Source of the DNA: Acidiphilium acidophilum
GTDB taxonomy: Bacteria > Pseudomonadota > Alphaproteobacteria > Acetobacterales > Acetobacteraceae
Direction of reading: 5' to 3'
Assembly (NCBI RefSeq): GCF_033842475.1
Contig: NZ_JAWXYB010000018.1
Coordinates: 1,533,501 to 1,597,500 of the forward strand
DNA length: 64,000 bases
Positions 8,813-16,568 of the stretch are shown here, one piece after another (positions within the stretch are counted from its first letter, which is position 1; every line of letters begins with the position of its first letter). The notes below the pieces were generated by a model. That model was given only the letters and a program-made list of their open reading frames with translations. It was not told the origin of the DNA and did no database searches. The position numbers and the translations under genes were made by a program.

Positions 8813-9748
8813 TTAGGGTCGGTAAGGATGAACGATCTGGTCGTGGTGATGAAGGAAGTAGCGCTTCATCACCTCGGCATAGCCCCGATAGATCAGGCCG
8901 CCATTTTTCTGAAGGAGCCGCTCGCGCTCGCCCCGATACCAGCGCGGCAGCCGATACCACGGGATGCCCGGCCGTTCATGATGAGCGGCATGCAGATTGT
9001 TGAACAGGAACAACAATCCGAACAGGCCGGCCTGTTCCACCGTGGCGGTCCGCCGGTCGGCATCCGGTGCCGCGCGATGCTCGGCGAACGACCGGATCAT
9101 CAACAACGAAGTCCCCGGCAGCACGAACATCAAGGCATAATGCGCCGGATCGATGCCGCAGATCCCCCATACCCAACCCAATATCAGCCCCGCCACCGGC
9201 AGATGCCACGCCCACGCCCGCCGAACCCCCGGTTCATTCCGCCGCCATCGCCCGACCTCCGCCTGCAGGAACCGCGCGATCATCCACACCGGTCCGAACA
9301 CCAGACGCCCGGCGAGGCAGGATGAGGCGGTGACAATGGCGCGCGCCCAGATCGGCAAAGCCGTCCACGAGGCTGCGGTCCAATAATACGTCTCGGGGTC
9401 TTCGAGCGGATCGGTCAGCACATCGTCGCGATGATGCGCAATGTGGAGTGCCGCGTACCGGTCGAACGGCAGAAACAGCGCCAGACCCGGCAGTCCGAGC
9501 GCCCGATTGAACCAGGCCAAGCGGGTCGGATGCCCATGGATCAACTCATGCTGGAACGACCCGTGCCATGCCACGACAACCCCGCCCCCGATCACCAGCA
9601 CCGGCCACGGCAGAGACGCGTAGAACCAGGTGAGACCGACAAACATCGCATAAATCACCGCACCAAGCGCGAGGGTCGGCCATTCGATCCGCGACACCGA
9701 TCGTTCAGGGCAGTCCAAGACCCGATCTCCAGCCAGTTGCAATCGCAC
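8813..9748 (-). CDS. Fatty-acid desaturase family membrane protein
   Basis: The 311-residue protein has several membrane segments and the three histidine clusters of the membrane di-iron desaturase/hydroxylase family: HELIH at 67-71, HIAHH at 102-106 and HAAHH at 253-257. Such enzymes use O2 and electrons from a ferredoxin or cytochrome to introduce double bonds or hydroxyls into acyl chains or carotenoids. The precise substrate cannot be read from the sequence; lipid desaturation is the default. The start is GTG at 9748, with an AGGA rather close to it. It is divergent from the XRE regulator across 97 bases, so that regulator could control it (inference). Confidence 0.85.
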   Translation of the reverse strand: MRLQLAGDRVLDCPERSVSRIEWPTLALGAVIYAMFVGLTWFYASLPWPVLVIGGGVVVAWHGSFQHELIHGHPTRLAWFNRALGLPGLALFLPFDRYAALHIAHHRDDVLTDPLEDPETYYWTAASWTALPIWARAIVTASSCLAGRLVFGPVWMIARFLQAEVGRWRRNEPGVRRAWAWHLPVAGLILGWVWGICGIDPAHYALMFVLPGTSLLMIRSFAEHRAAPDADRRTATVEQAGLFGLLFLFNNLHAAHHERPGIPWYRLPRWYRGERERLLQKNGGLIYRGYAEVMKRYFLHHHDQIVHPYRP

Positions 9749-9845
9749 GATCCTATCAGCGAAACGAACTGTTCGATATGTGCGATATGTAGACAGATCA
9801 CGTCATTTGCTGATATTTCAAACATCATGATGATATCCATCTCCA
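9749..9845. promoter_or_regulatory. Divergent control region, desaturase / XRE regulator
   Basis: This AT-rich 97-base spacer has a short direct repeat (CGATATGTGCGATATGT, near 9773-9789) and small palindromes (CATCATGATGATATC, near 9824-9838) just before the regulator's GTG start. These could be operator half-sites for the XRE protein, but they are too short to call with confidence. Confidence 0.35.
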
Positions 9846-10697
9846 GTGCCCCCTGATCGCCGGATCTCCGCCCCGGCCTTCCGCGACCGCCTGCTCGAAC
9901 TGATCGCCGGGCGCGGTCTCACCCAGGCCGCTTTCGCCCGATCCGCGGGTCTTGATCGTTCGACCCTCACCCAATTGCTCAGCGATCACGCGCCCCGCCT
10001 GCCGCGCGCCGAAACCCTGGTCGCCATCGCCCTCGCCTGCGGCGTCTCGACCGACTGGCTCCTCGGCCTGAACGGACCCGACCAGAGTGCTCCGCCCAGC
10101 GTCGGTGAAGTCATGCAGATCGAAGCGGATGGCGGCCTGCCGATCGACGACCGGATGTTCCAGTGGATGACCGAAGCCGCCGGCGCCAAAATCCGCACGG
10201 TCCCGGTCGGCTTCCCCGATCTGCTCAAAACCGGCGAGGTCCTGCATCACGAATATCGCAACGCCGCCGGCGATGCCGCACCGCGCTGGGACAGTGTGGC
10301 CAGCCGGCTCGAATACCTCCAGCGCCCCGAGACCGAAATCGAAGCCTGCGCCTCGGTTCAGGCGATCGAGGAATTCGCGGCCGGCCGTGGCATCTGGGCC
10401 GGGCTCTCCGCCGCCGACCGCGAAGCCCAGATCGCCCGGATCCGAATTCTCGGCACCGACCTCTACCCGAGTTTCCGCCTCTTCCTGTTCGATCGCCGCC
10501 AGCTCTATTCGGTGCCGTTCACCGTGTTCGGCACCGCGCGTGCCGCGGTGTTCATCGGCGGCATCTATTTCGTCTTCACCTGGACCGAACATATCCGCGC
10601 CCTGATCCGCCGGTTCGACGATCTCGTGCGCGGCGCCATCGTCCAACCCCCCGATATCGCCGATTTTTTCGCGACCCTGCGCGTCGCGCCGGATTGA
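9846..10697 (+). CDS. XRE-family transcriptional regulator with C-terminal sensor region
   Basis: The 283-residue protein has an N-terminal helix-turn-helix (about residues 12-65: RLLELIAGRGLTQAAFARSAGLDRSTLTQLL, then a second half ending STDWLLGL). Its 200-residue C-terminal region has no motif I can name but looks folded (LRFD/VFGTARAAVFIGGIYFVFTW). It starts with GTG and is followed five bases later by a periplasmic-binding-like protein that lacks a signal peptide. The two may form a regulator and ligand-sensor pair, or the second may simply be its target. Confidence 0.8.
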   Translation: MPPDRRISAPAFRDRLLELIAGRGLTQAAFARSAGLDRSTLTQLLSDHAPRLPRAETLVAIALACGVSTDWLLGLNGPDQSAPPSVGEVMQIEADGGLPIDDRMFQWMTEAAGAKIRTVPVGFPDLLKTGEVLHHEYRNAAGDAAPRWDSVASRLEYLQRPETEIEACASVQAIEEFAAGRGIWAGLSAADREAQIARIRILGTDLYPSFRLFLFDRRQLYSVPFTVFGTARAAVFIGGIYFVFTWTEHIRALIRRFDDLVRGAIVQPPDIADFFATLRVAPD

Positions 10698-10702
10698 TCA
10701 CA

Positions 10703-11506
10703 ATGTCCGAACCGGTCGCGAGCCTCGGCATGTACGACATCCCCGCGCTGCGCCCCGCGCTCGACCGGTTCTGGCACGTGGTCAGCGAAACGCTGCGCAA
10801 CGCCGATACCCCGATCCCGGCAAGCCTGTCCCACGATGCCCCGCTCGATGAGGTGTGGCGCAATCCCCACCTGATACTGGCCCAGACCTGCGGCCTGCCG
10901 CTGATGACCGAATTGCCCGAGGTGCAACTCGTCGCAACCCCCTGTTACGATCTCCCGGAATGCGACGGCCCGCTCTATCGCAGCCTGATCGTCGTCCCCG
11001 CATCCTCCCCCGCCGCCACCCTGGCCGACCTGCGGGACCGCCGCGCCGCGATCAACGGATGGAACAGCCAGTCCGGCATGAACGCCCTGCGCGCCGTGAT
11101 CGCCCCGATCGCCCCGATCACAGGAACCGCACGCTTTTTCTCGGCTGTCGAGGTCACCTCCAGTCACCGCGCCAGCCTCGCCGCGCTGCAATCGGGCCGC
11201 GCCGATGTCGCCGCGATCGACTGTGTCACCCACGGCCTGCTCGCCCGCTACGAACCCGCGTCCCTCACCGGTACCCGCATCCTCGCCAGATCACCCCAGA
11301 CGCCCGGTCTGCCGCTGATCACCGCCGCAGGGACCTCACCCGATCTGCTTGCCCGCCTGCGCGATGCGCTGGCCCGCGCGGCGTCAGATGCCACCGGCAA
11401 AGCGATCCATTGGCGCGGCCTCGAAAGTCTCACCCGTGCCGATTACGCCCCGATCCTCGCGATGCGCGCCGATGCCGTGGCCCTTGGTTATCCGGAGTTG
11501 CGCTGA
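10703..11506 (+). CDS. PhnD-like (phosphate/phosphonate) substrate-binding protein without signal peptide
   Basis: The 267-residue protein resembles the type 2 periplasmic binding fold of PhnD/PF12974: a PEVQLVATPCYDLPECDG strand region, a YRSLIVVPASSPAATLADLRDRRAAINGWNSQSGMNALR segment, then a GRADVAAIDCVTHGLLARYEP hinge and a TPGLPLITAAG strand. These are the segments that contact phosphonate-type ligands in PhnD. No signal peptide or lipobox is visible: the N terminus runs straight into the domain, so it is predicted cytosolic. No ABC permease or ATPase is adjacent. It follows the XRE gene by five bases and precedes a polyphosphate kinase, so a phosphorus link is possible but unproven. Confidence 0.7.
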   Translation: MSEPVASLGMYDIPALRPALDRFWHVVSETLRNADTPIPASLSHDAPLDEVWRNPHLILAQTCGLPLMTELPEVQLVATPCYDLPECDGPLYRSLIVVPASSPAATLADLRDRRAAINGWNSQSGMNALRAVIAPIAPITGTARFFSAVEVTSSHRASLAALQSGRADVAAIDCVTHGLLARYEPASLTGTRILARSPQTPGLPLITAAGTSPDLLARLRDALARAASDATGKAIHWRGLESLTRADYAPILAMRADAVALGYPELR

Positions 11507-11569
11507 CACAGCGATTGCGTGCAGGATCGGAGCAGCCATCATGCGGGATCGGCTGGCAGGGGAGGCAAC

Positions 11570-12439
11570 ATGCGTATCGAGACCACGCCGTTTCGCGTCG
11601 AACCCGGCAGCGGCTTCAAGCTCCGCCGCCACCCGACGCGGATCGACCCACCGTTCAAGGGCAAAAAGGACTACAAGGGCCTGCTCAAGCAGCATGTCGA
11701 ACGGCTCAGCGACCTGCAACAACGTCTCTACGCAGCCAACCGCCACGCCATCCTGCTGATCTTTCAGGCGATGGACGCCGCCGGCAAGGACGGGGTGATC
11801 CGGCACGTCATGTCCGGCGTCAACCCGCAGGGCTGCCAAGTGTTCAGCTTCAAGCACCCGAGCGCGCTCGAACTCCAGCACGATTTCCTCTGGCGCACCA
11901 CGCGCGACCTGCCGGAACGGGGCCGGATCGGCATTTTCAACCGCTCCTATTACGAGGAAGTGCTGATCGCCCGCGTCCACCCCGAAATCCTCGCCAGCGA
12001 ATCCCTGCCCGACCCGCCACACCCGCCGGATGCGGTCTGGCCCGCGCGCTACCGCTCGATCGTCGATCTCGAACATCACCTGAGCACCAACGGCACCAAA
12101 ATCATCAAGTTCTTCCTGCATCTCTCAAAGGACGAACAACGCCGCCGCTTCATCGACCGGATCGACGATCCGGCAAAGAACTGGAAATTCAGCACCGCCG
12201 ACCTTGAGGAACGCAAATACTGGGATCAGTACATGACCGCCTACGAGGCCTGTCTCGGGGCCACCAGCGCCACCCACGCGCCGTGGTATGCGGTCCCCGC
12301 CGATGACAAGCACACCGCTCGGCTCATCGTATCGCAGGTCATCGTCGAGGCTCTCGAAGCCCTCGACATGAGTTTCCCGCACGTCACCCCGGAGCGCCGC
12401 GCCGAACTCCAGGACATTCGCAGGCAGTTGGCCGCGTGA
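11570..12439 (+). CDS. ppk2: Polyphosphate kinase 2 family protein
   Basis: The 289-residue protein has the PPK2 Walker A (AMDAAGKDG, residues about 67-75), the lid-flanking [16 protein letters not shown] segment and the Walker B-like [13 protein letters not shown] (about 120-132), then the lid arginines RRRFIDRI and a [11 protein letters not shown] segment. PPK2 enzymes transfer phosphate between polyphosphate and nucleotides. The start at MRIETTPF is supported by GGGGAGG about five bases upstream; a longer frame opens 17 codons earlier without a ribosome site. Class (NDP- or NMP-using) cannot be decided by eye. Confidence 0.9.
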   Translation: MRIETTPFRVEPGSGFKLRRHPTRIDPPFKGKKDYKGLLKQHVERLSDLQQRLYAANRHAILLIFQAMDAAGKDGVIRHVMSGVNPQGCQVFSFKHPSALELQHDFLWRTTRDLPERGRIGIFNRSYYEEVLIARVHPEILASESLPDPPHPPDAVWPARYRSIVDLEHHLSTNGTKIIKFFLHLSKDEQRRRFIDRIDDPAKNWKFSTADLEERKYWDQYMTAYEACLGATSATHAPWYAVPADDKHTARLIVSQVIVEALEALDMSFPHVTPERRAELQDIRRQLAA

Positions 12440-12479
12440 CCCACGCCCGCATCACTTCATTCAGGGCCGATCACCCCCC

Positions 12480-13640
12480 ATGAGCGTCCAGTCGCCCGAC
12501 CGGCCCGCAATCGGCTCAGCCGACGCCCCTCCGGCAGTGCCGATCTATCGCGCACTCCTGCCCGGCGCCGATGCCCTGCTGCCCTACCTGCGGATCATCG
12601 ACGCCAACCGCCACTACGCCAACCGGGGCGAACTGGTCCGCCGGCTCGAAACCCGGCTCCGCGAACGGATCGCCGCACCGGGATGCGCGGTCCTCACCGC
12701 CGCGTCGGGTACCGCCGCCCTGCAGGCGGCGATCCTCGCCCAGACGGGCCGGGCCGATCCCGCACGGCCCTTCGCCCTGATCGCAGGCTACACCTTCGTC
12801 GCCACTGCCATGGCCGCCGAAGCCTGCGGCTACACCCCGGTCTTCGTCGATATCGACCCGGCGACCTGGGCGATCGATCCCGCAACCCTCCGCCGCCACG
12901 ATCGGCTTGCGCGCACCGGCATCGTGCTGGCGGTCGCCCCCTATGGCCGCCCGCACGATCAACAAGCCTGGGTCGATTTCGCATCCTCGACCGGCGTACC
13001 GGTCGTGATCGACGCCGCCGCCTCGTTCGAGGCACTGATGCAAAACCCGGCCACCCTGACCGGCACCGTGCCGGTCGTCCTCAGTTTCCATGCGACCAAG
13101 GCCTTCGCGACCGGCGAAGGCGGTGCCGTGATCTGGTCCGATATCGAAGGCCTGAAACGCTGCGCCCGGGCGATGAATTTCGGCTTCCTCTACAGCCGCG
13201 AAAGCCGCGCGGCCGGTTTCAACGGCAAGATGAGCGAGTACCATGCCGCCATCGGTCTTGCCGCGCTCGATGGCTGGGACGCCACCGCGGCAGCATCGGC
13301 ACGTCTCGCGGCACGCTACCGCGCCATAGCCATGCGCGCCGGCCTTGGCGACCGGCTGATCCTCGCGCCCGAAATCGCCTCGAACTACGCCCTGTTCCGT
13401 GCCGACTCACGCTCGGACCCCCTCGCCTCATGCGCCTGCCTCGAAGCGGCGGCGATCGAGCACCGGTTCTGGTATGGTCCGGGCCTGCATCGCGAACCCT
13501 ATTTCGCGGCACACCGGCCAGCGGCACTGCCCGCTACCGAAGCCTGCGCCGCCGCCCTGCTCGGCATTCCCGTCTTCCCCGATATCGACGAGCCGGCGAT
13601 CGAACGGATCATCGCCGCGCTCGCACGGACCGCACCATGA
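12480..13640 (+). CDS. DegT/DnrJ/EryC1 family sugar aminotransferase
   Basis: The 386-residue protein is a fold-type I PLP enzyme. It has the TAASGTAALQAAILA cofactor-loop, GYTFVATAMAAEACGYTPVFVDID, the Asp of VVIDAAASFEA and Lys207 in SFHATKAFATGEGG, the expected Schiff-base lysine. Members transaminate nucleotide-linked keto-sugars for O-antigen, exopolysaccharide or glycan decoration. It begins a three-gene operon with an acyltransferase and a glycosyltransferase (stop/start overlaps ATGA), which together suggest making and attaching an N-acylated amino sugar. The upstream keto-sugar enzymes are not in the window. Confidence 0.9.
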   Translation: MSVQSPDRPAIGSADAPPAVPIYRALLPGADALLPYLRIIDANRHYANRGELVRRLETRLRERIAAPGCAVLTAASGTAALQAAILAQTGRADPARPFALIAGYTFVATAMAAEACGYTPVFVDIDPATWAIDPATLRRHDRLARTGIVLAVAPYGRPHDQQAWVDFASSTGVPVVIDAAASFEALMQNPATLTGTVPVVLSFHATKAFATGEGGAVIWSDIEGLKRCARAMNFGFLYSRESRAAGFNGKMSEYHAAIGLAALDGWDATAAASARLAARYRAIAMRAGLGDRLILAPEIASNYALFRADSRSDPLASCACLEAAAIEHRFWYGPGLHREPYFAAHRPAALPATEACAAALLGIPVFPDIDEPAIERIIAALARTAP

Positions 13641-14341
13641 ACGCCAGCACACAAGTCCAGCCTCTCGTCCTTTACGGCGCAACCGGACATGCCCTGTCGG
13701 TCCGCGCCCAGATCGAACGCGTCTTCGCCGCCAGAAATCACCACATCGTCGCCTATATCGACGACCATCACCCGGGCGGCGAACTCGCGGGCGCACCGGT
13801 CGTGACGTTCGACGAATGGCAGGTCCGCTTCCGCGAAATTCCGGTGATCGTCACGATCGGCGAGCCCCGCGCCCGCCGCGCCCTCGCCGAACGGATCGAA
13901 GCCGCCGGGGGCCGGTTTGCCTCGATGTGCGGGGACTGGCCCTCGATCGCAGCCGATTTCACCTATGGCGAGGGCAGCTTCACCGGCGGCCCGAACTATA
14001 TTGGCCCCAATGTCAGCATCGGCCGCCACGTCCAGATCCAGCCGATGACCACACTCGCCCATGACGCGAGGGTGGGCGACTATTCGACAATCTGCACCTC
14101 GAACATCGCCGGCTGGGTGCTGATCGGCGACGAGGTCTTCATCGGCGTCGGCGCGGCGATCGTGAACGGCACGGCGTCCCGACCGATCCAGATCGGGCAG
14201 GGCGCGGTGATCTATGCCGGCGCGGTGGTGACAAAATCGGTGCCGCCGGGCATGAAAGTGGCTGGAAATCCGGCCCGGGATGTCAGCCTCGCCGCCGCCC
14301 GCCGCCGTCGCGGCACCCGGCCCCTGACGGACCCCGTCTGA
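13637..14341 (+). CDS. PglD/NeuD-type sugar O/N-acyltransferase
   Basis: The 234-residue protein has an N-terminal nucleotide-sugar binding half (LVLYGATGHALSVRAQI, AYIDDHHPGGELAGAPVVTFDEW) and a C-terminal left-handed beta-helix of hexapeptide repeats (IGPNVSIGRHVQIQPMTTLAHDARVGDYSTICTSNIAG). It ends KVAGNPARDVS, typical of PglD, NeuD and similar acetyltransferases. His in TLAHDARVGDY fits the catalytic His of PglD. It probably acylates the amino sugar made by the preceding transaminase. The ATG overlaps that gene's stop. Confidence 0.85.
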   Translation: MNASTQVQPLVLYGATGHALSVRAQIERVFAARNHHIVAYIDDHHPGGELAGAPVVTFDEWQVRFREIPVIVTIGEPRARRALAERIEAAGGRFASMCGDWPSIAADFTYGEGSFTGGPNYIGPNVSIGRHVQIQPMTTLAHDARVGDYSTICTSNIAGWVLIGDEVFIGVGAAIVNGTASRPIQIGQGAVIYAGAVVTKSVPPGMKVAGNPARDVSLAAARRRRGTRPLTDPV

Positions 14342-15489
14342 TGAAGATCTTCATCCTGTCGCGTAACCGCCCGATCTTTCTCTGGGCCTGCCTCGACAGC
14401 CTCTATCGTCACACCCGCACCCCCTGCCGCTTCATCCTGATCGATTCCGCTTCGGACGACCCGCTGATCCGCCCGGTGATCGAAGGCTTCGAACGGCGCG
14501 GCATGCTGGCCGAAATCGTCTGGCTCAAACGCAACGACGCAACGATGGTCCGCGCCGCGATCGTCGAGCGTCTTGATGAAACGGACGAATTATTCGCCTT
14601 CATCGAGTCCGACGTCGTTCTCCTGCCCGGCTCGATCGGGTGCTGGGTCGCGCGAATGGCCGAGCTGATGGCCGATCCCAGGCTCGCCATGCTCGGCTCG
14701 CTGATCGATCCCGACGATTTCGTCAGCCTCGATCAGGCCCGCATCGCGGCACCGCACCTCACCGAATACGAGTTGCGCGACATCACCCATCATGAGGACC
14801 CCGAAGCCCGCCGTCACCGCCCCGATCCGGGGCAGGCGGTGTTCTCGCCCCATAATCCCGCCGGTCGCCTCCTCATGATCCGGACCGAGGCGGTGCGCCG
14901 TGCCGGCGGTGCCACCGATTCGGACCTGCACGATCGCCTGTTCGAACTCGGCTACACGACCGGCATCAGCACCGAAGTGCGCCATCGTCATCTCTCGCTG
15001 CTGAATGTCTATGATTATCCGGCCTACGACATGAATGCCCGCAACGCCTACATGTACAGCCTGACCTACAAGGCGCAGGCCGAGCAGGCGATCATGGCGG
15101 GGCTTGAACAGAGCGGGCGCATCACCACCGAGCCCGATCTGCATGTCGTGGCCGACGGCGTGCGGATCGATGCCGAGCGACTCGATCGGGTGTATCGCTT
15201 CACCGTACCGGATGCGGCTGAAATCACTCTGACATGCCGGCGCGGTTTTGCCCTGCAGTCGGTCGATCGCCGCCCCCTCGGCGTTTCGCTCGGCAGCCTG
15301 ATCCTCGACGGGGTGGAGCGCCTGTTCGATCCGCAACTTCAGCGCGGCTGGTATCCTGCTGAATCCGCATGGCGCTGGACCGCGGGCCGCGCCGAACTAC
15401 CGCAGGTCCACAGCATCGAACTCACCGTCGTCGGCTCGGTCAGCTATCAGACCGACCCGATCGAGCCTATGACAGATCGGCAACCTTAA
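14341..15489 (+). CDS. GT2-like glycosyltransferase
   Basis: The 382-residue protein begins with a GT-A fold: KIFILSRNRPIFLWACLDSLYRHT, FILIDSASDDP and a metal-binding-type FAFIESDVVLLP (Glu-Ser-Asp). A catalytic-side segment (PHNPAGRLLMIRTEAVRRAGG) follows. A C-terminal region (about 275-370) looks like a separate beta-rich domain of unknown role. No membrane segment is visible. ATG overlaps the acyltransferase stop by one base. Donor and acceptor are unknown; context suggests transfer of the modified amino sugar made by the two upstream enzymes. Confidence 0.75.
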   Translation: MKIFILSRNRPIFLWACLDSLYRHTRTPCRFILIDSASDDPLIRPVIEGFERRGMLAEIVWLKRNDATMVRAAIVERLDETDELFAFIESDVVLLPGSIGCWVARMAELMADPRLAMLGSLIDPDDFVSLDQARIAAPHLTEYELRDITHHEDPEARRHRPDPGQAVFSPHNPAGRLLMIRTEAVRRAGGATDSDLHDRLFELGYTTGISTEVRHRHLSLLNVYDYPAYDMNARNAYMYSLTYKAQAEQAIMAGLEQSGRITTEPDLHVVADGVRIDAERLDRVYRFTVPDAAEITLTCRRGFALQSVDRRPLGVSLGSLILDGVERLFDPQLQRGWYPAESAWRWTAGRAELPQVHSIELTVVGSVSYQTDPIEPMTDRQP

Positions 15490-15735
15490 GTAGATAACAA
15501 TTTGTGGTAAGTCGAAAAATAGAATTGTCCAGAAACTCACTGGGCATTGCATCTGAACGCCGAGAAATTTACTGACCTGGCCGCACATCGTTATTTGACA
15601 TCGTTACATTACTTGAGATAGATGAACTCTGTGCAATCTTCCTGACCTCAGGTCCGTTGCCGAAAAATTCAAAACGTGATCGCGCTCTGCGATCGACGTG
15701 CCTGACTGTTCAACAGGGTAGTGGGAGATATTTCA
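15490..15735 (+). promoter_or_regulatory. AT-rich leader of the PEP-CTERM gene with candidate -35 box
   Basis: This 246-base AT-rich gap precedes the PEP-CTERM gene. A perfect TTGACA lies at 15595-15600, but the sequence 17 bases on (ATAGAT) is a weak -10. A small hairpin (GATCGC at 15678-15683 with GCGATC at 15689-15694) lies in the presumed leader, and GGGAG precedes the ATG at 15736. The strand-composition change described in the findings falls in this neighbourhood. Confidence 0.45.
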
Positions 15736-16395
15736 ATGTATTCTTTTCGATTTTCCAGCATTCTCGCCGGTGTGCTTGCCCTTGGTATAGCAGGAGCAGG
15801 CACGGCGGTCGCCGCACCGATGACGGCATCGGTCAGTTTGACCAGCGGCAGTTTTTCAGTTGGTGGCGGCGGAGCGTCGGTTAGCGGCCTCAACGGAACC
15901 TATACAAATTACGCCACAGGCGACTTCAGCTTCTCGAACGATTTCCCCTCATCCACCACACCGTATAATCTGACCCTCGGCGGTGCCATCTATGTCGGTA
16001 ACACGCCGGTCCTCAGCGGTACCTCCGGCGTGTTTACCAGTTCCCTCGGCAACCTCACCGGCGCGATCGAAGCATTGTCGATCGGCGGGACCACCGCCTA
16101 CGATCCGGCTCTGGTCACGGTCATCGATACCATCCTGCTCAGCGGGCAGAATCCCGGTAGTGTCAGTTACGATGGGTTCAGCCTCAGCTACTACTACCAC
16201 GTCGACTCATCGTCCTCTTCGGGCGCCTCCGGCATCTTTGCCGTCGGGACTAATAACAATCTCGGCCTCGGCACCGATTCCGGCAGTTTCTCCGCAAGCG
16301 CGACACTGACGGACGTTCCGGAGCCCGGTTCGTTGCTTCTGCTCGCTTCCGGGCTGCTCGGTCTTGCCGTGGTTCGCCGCCGCCGCATCATCTGA
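15736..16395 (+). CDS. PEP-CTERM sorting-domain surface protein
   Basis: The 219-residue protein has a signal peptide (hydrophobic residues about 8-27, ending AVAAPM), a Ser/Gly/Thr/Asn-rich beta-type body without cysteines, and a C-terminal tripartite sorting signal: VPEPGSLLLLASGLLGLAVVRRRR (Pro-Glu-Pro motif, membrane helix, Arg cluster). Exosortase (EpsH/XrtA type) is known to process such proteins, usually in exopolysaccharide-making bacteria. I see no exosortase in the window. I chose ATG 15736 over the GTG five codons earlier because it fits the signal peptide and has GGGAG at a suitable distance. The base composition is more AT-rich than its neighbours. Confidence 0.85.
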   Translation: MYSFRFSSILAGVLALGIAGAGTAVAAPMTASVSLTSGSFSVGGGGASVSGLNGTYTNYATGDFSFSNDFPSSTTPYNLTLGGAIYVGNTPVLSGTSGVFTSSLGNLTGAIEALSIGGTTAYDPALVTVIDTILLSGQNPGSVSYDGFSLSYYYHVDSSSSSGASGIFAVGTNNNLGLGTDSGSFSASATLTDVPEPGSLLLLASGLLGLAVVRRRRII

Positions 16396-16423
16396 TCGCC
16401 TTCCTGAAGCGGTGTTCGGATTG

Positions 16424-16447
16424 ACGGGTCCGCTGCGGCGGACCCGT
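16424..16447 (+). terminator. Intrinsic terminator after the PEP-CTERM gene
   Basis: ACGGGTCCGC and GCGGACCCGT form a perfect 10-bp GC-rich stem with the four-base loop TGCG, followed by TCTTCGTT. It lies 28 bases past the stop, so it probably ends the monocistronic PEP-CTERM transcript. Confidence 0.75.
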
Positions 16448-16568
16448 TCTTCGTTCCGCCTCCGACCCTGATATCTCGCCCCGGCGGCAATTGACATCGC
16501 AGCAGCGGCAGCGGACACCATACGGACCGCACCCCACCGAGTCGCTGACCAAGTGGGGCAAACGGCAG

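Noticed and set aside
15490-15735. Replication origin placed exactly in this AT-rich gap
   Set aside because: It lies near the skew change but I found no DnaA boxes; the closest match (TGTGGTAA) lacks a base. The skew change is reported without naming an origin.
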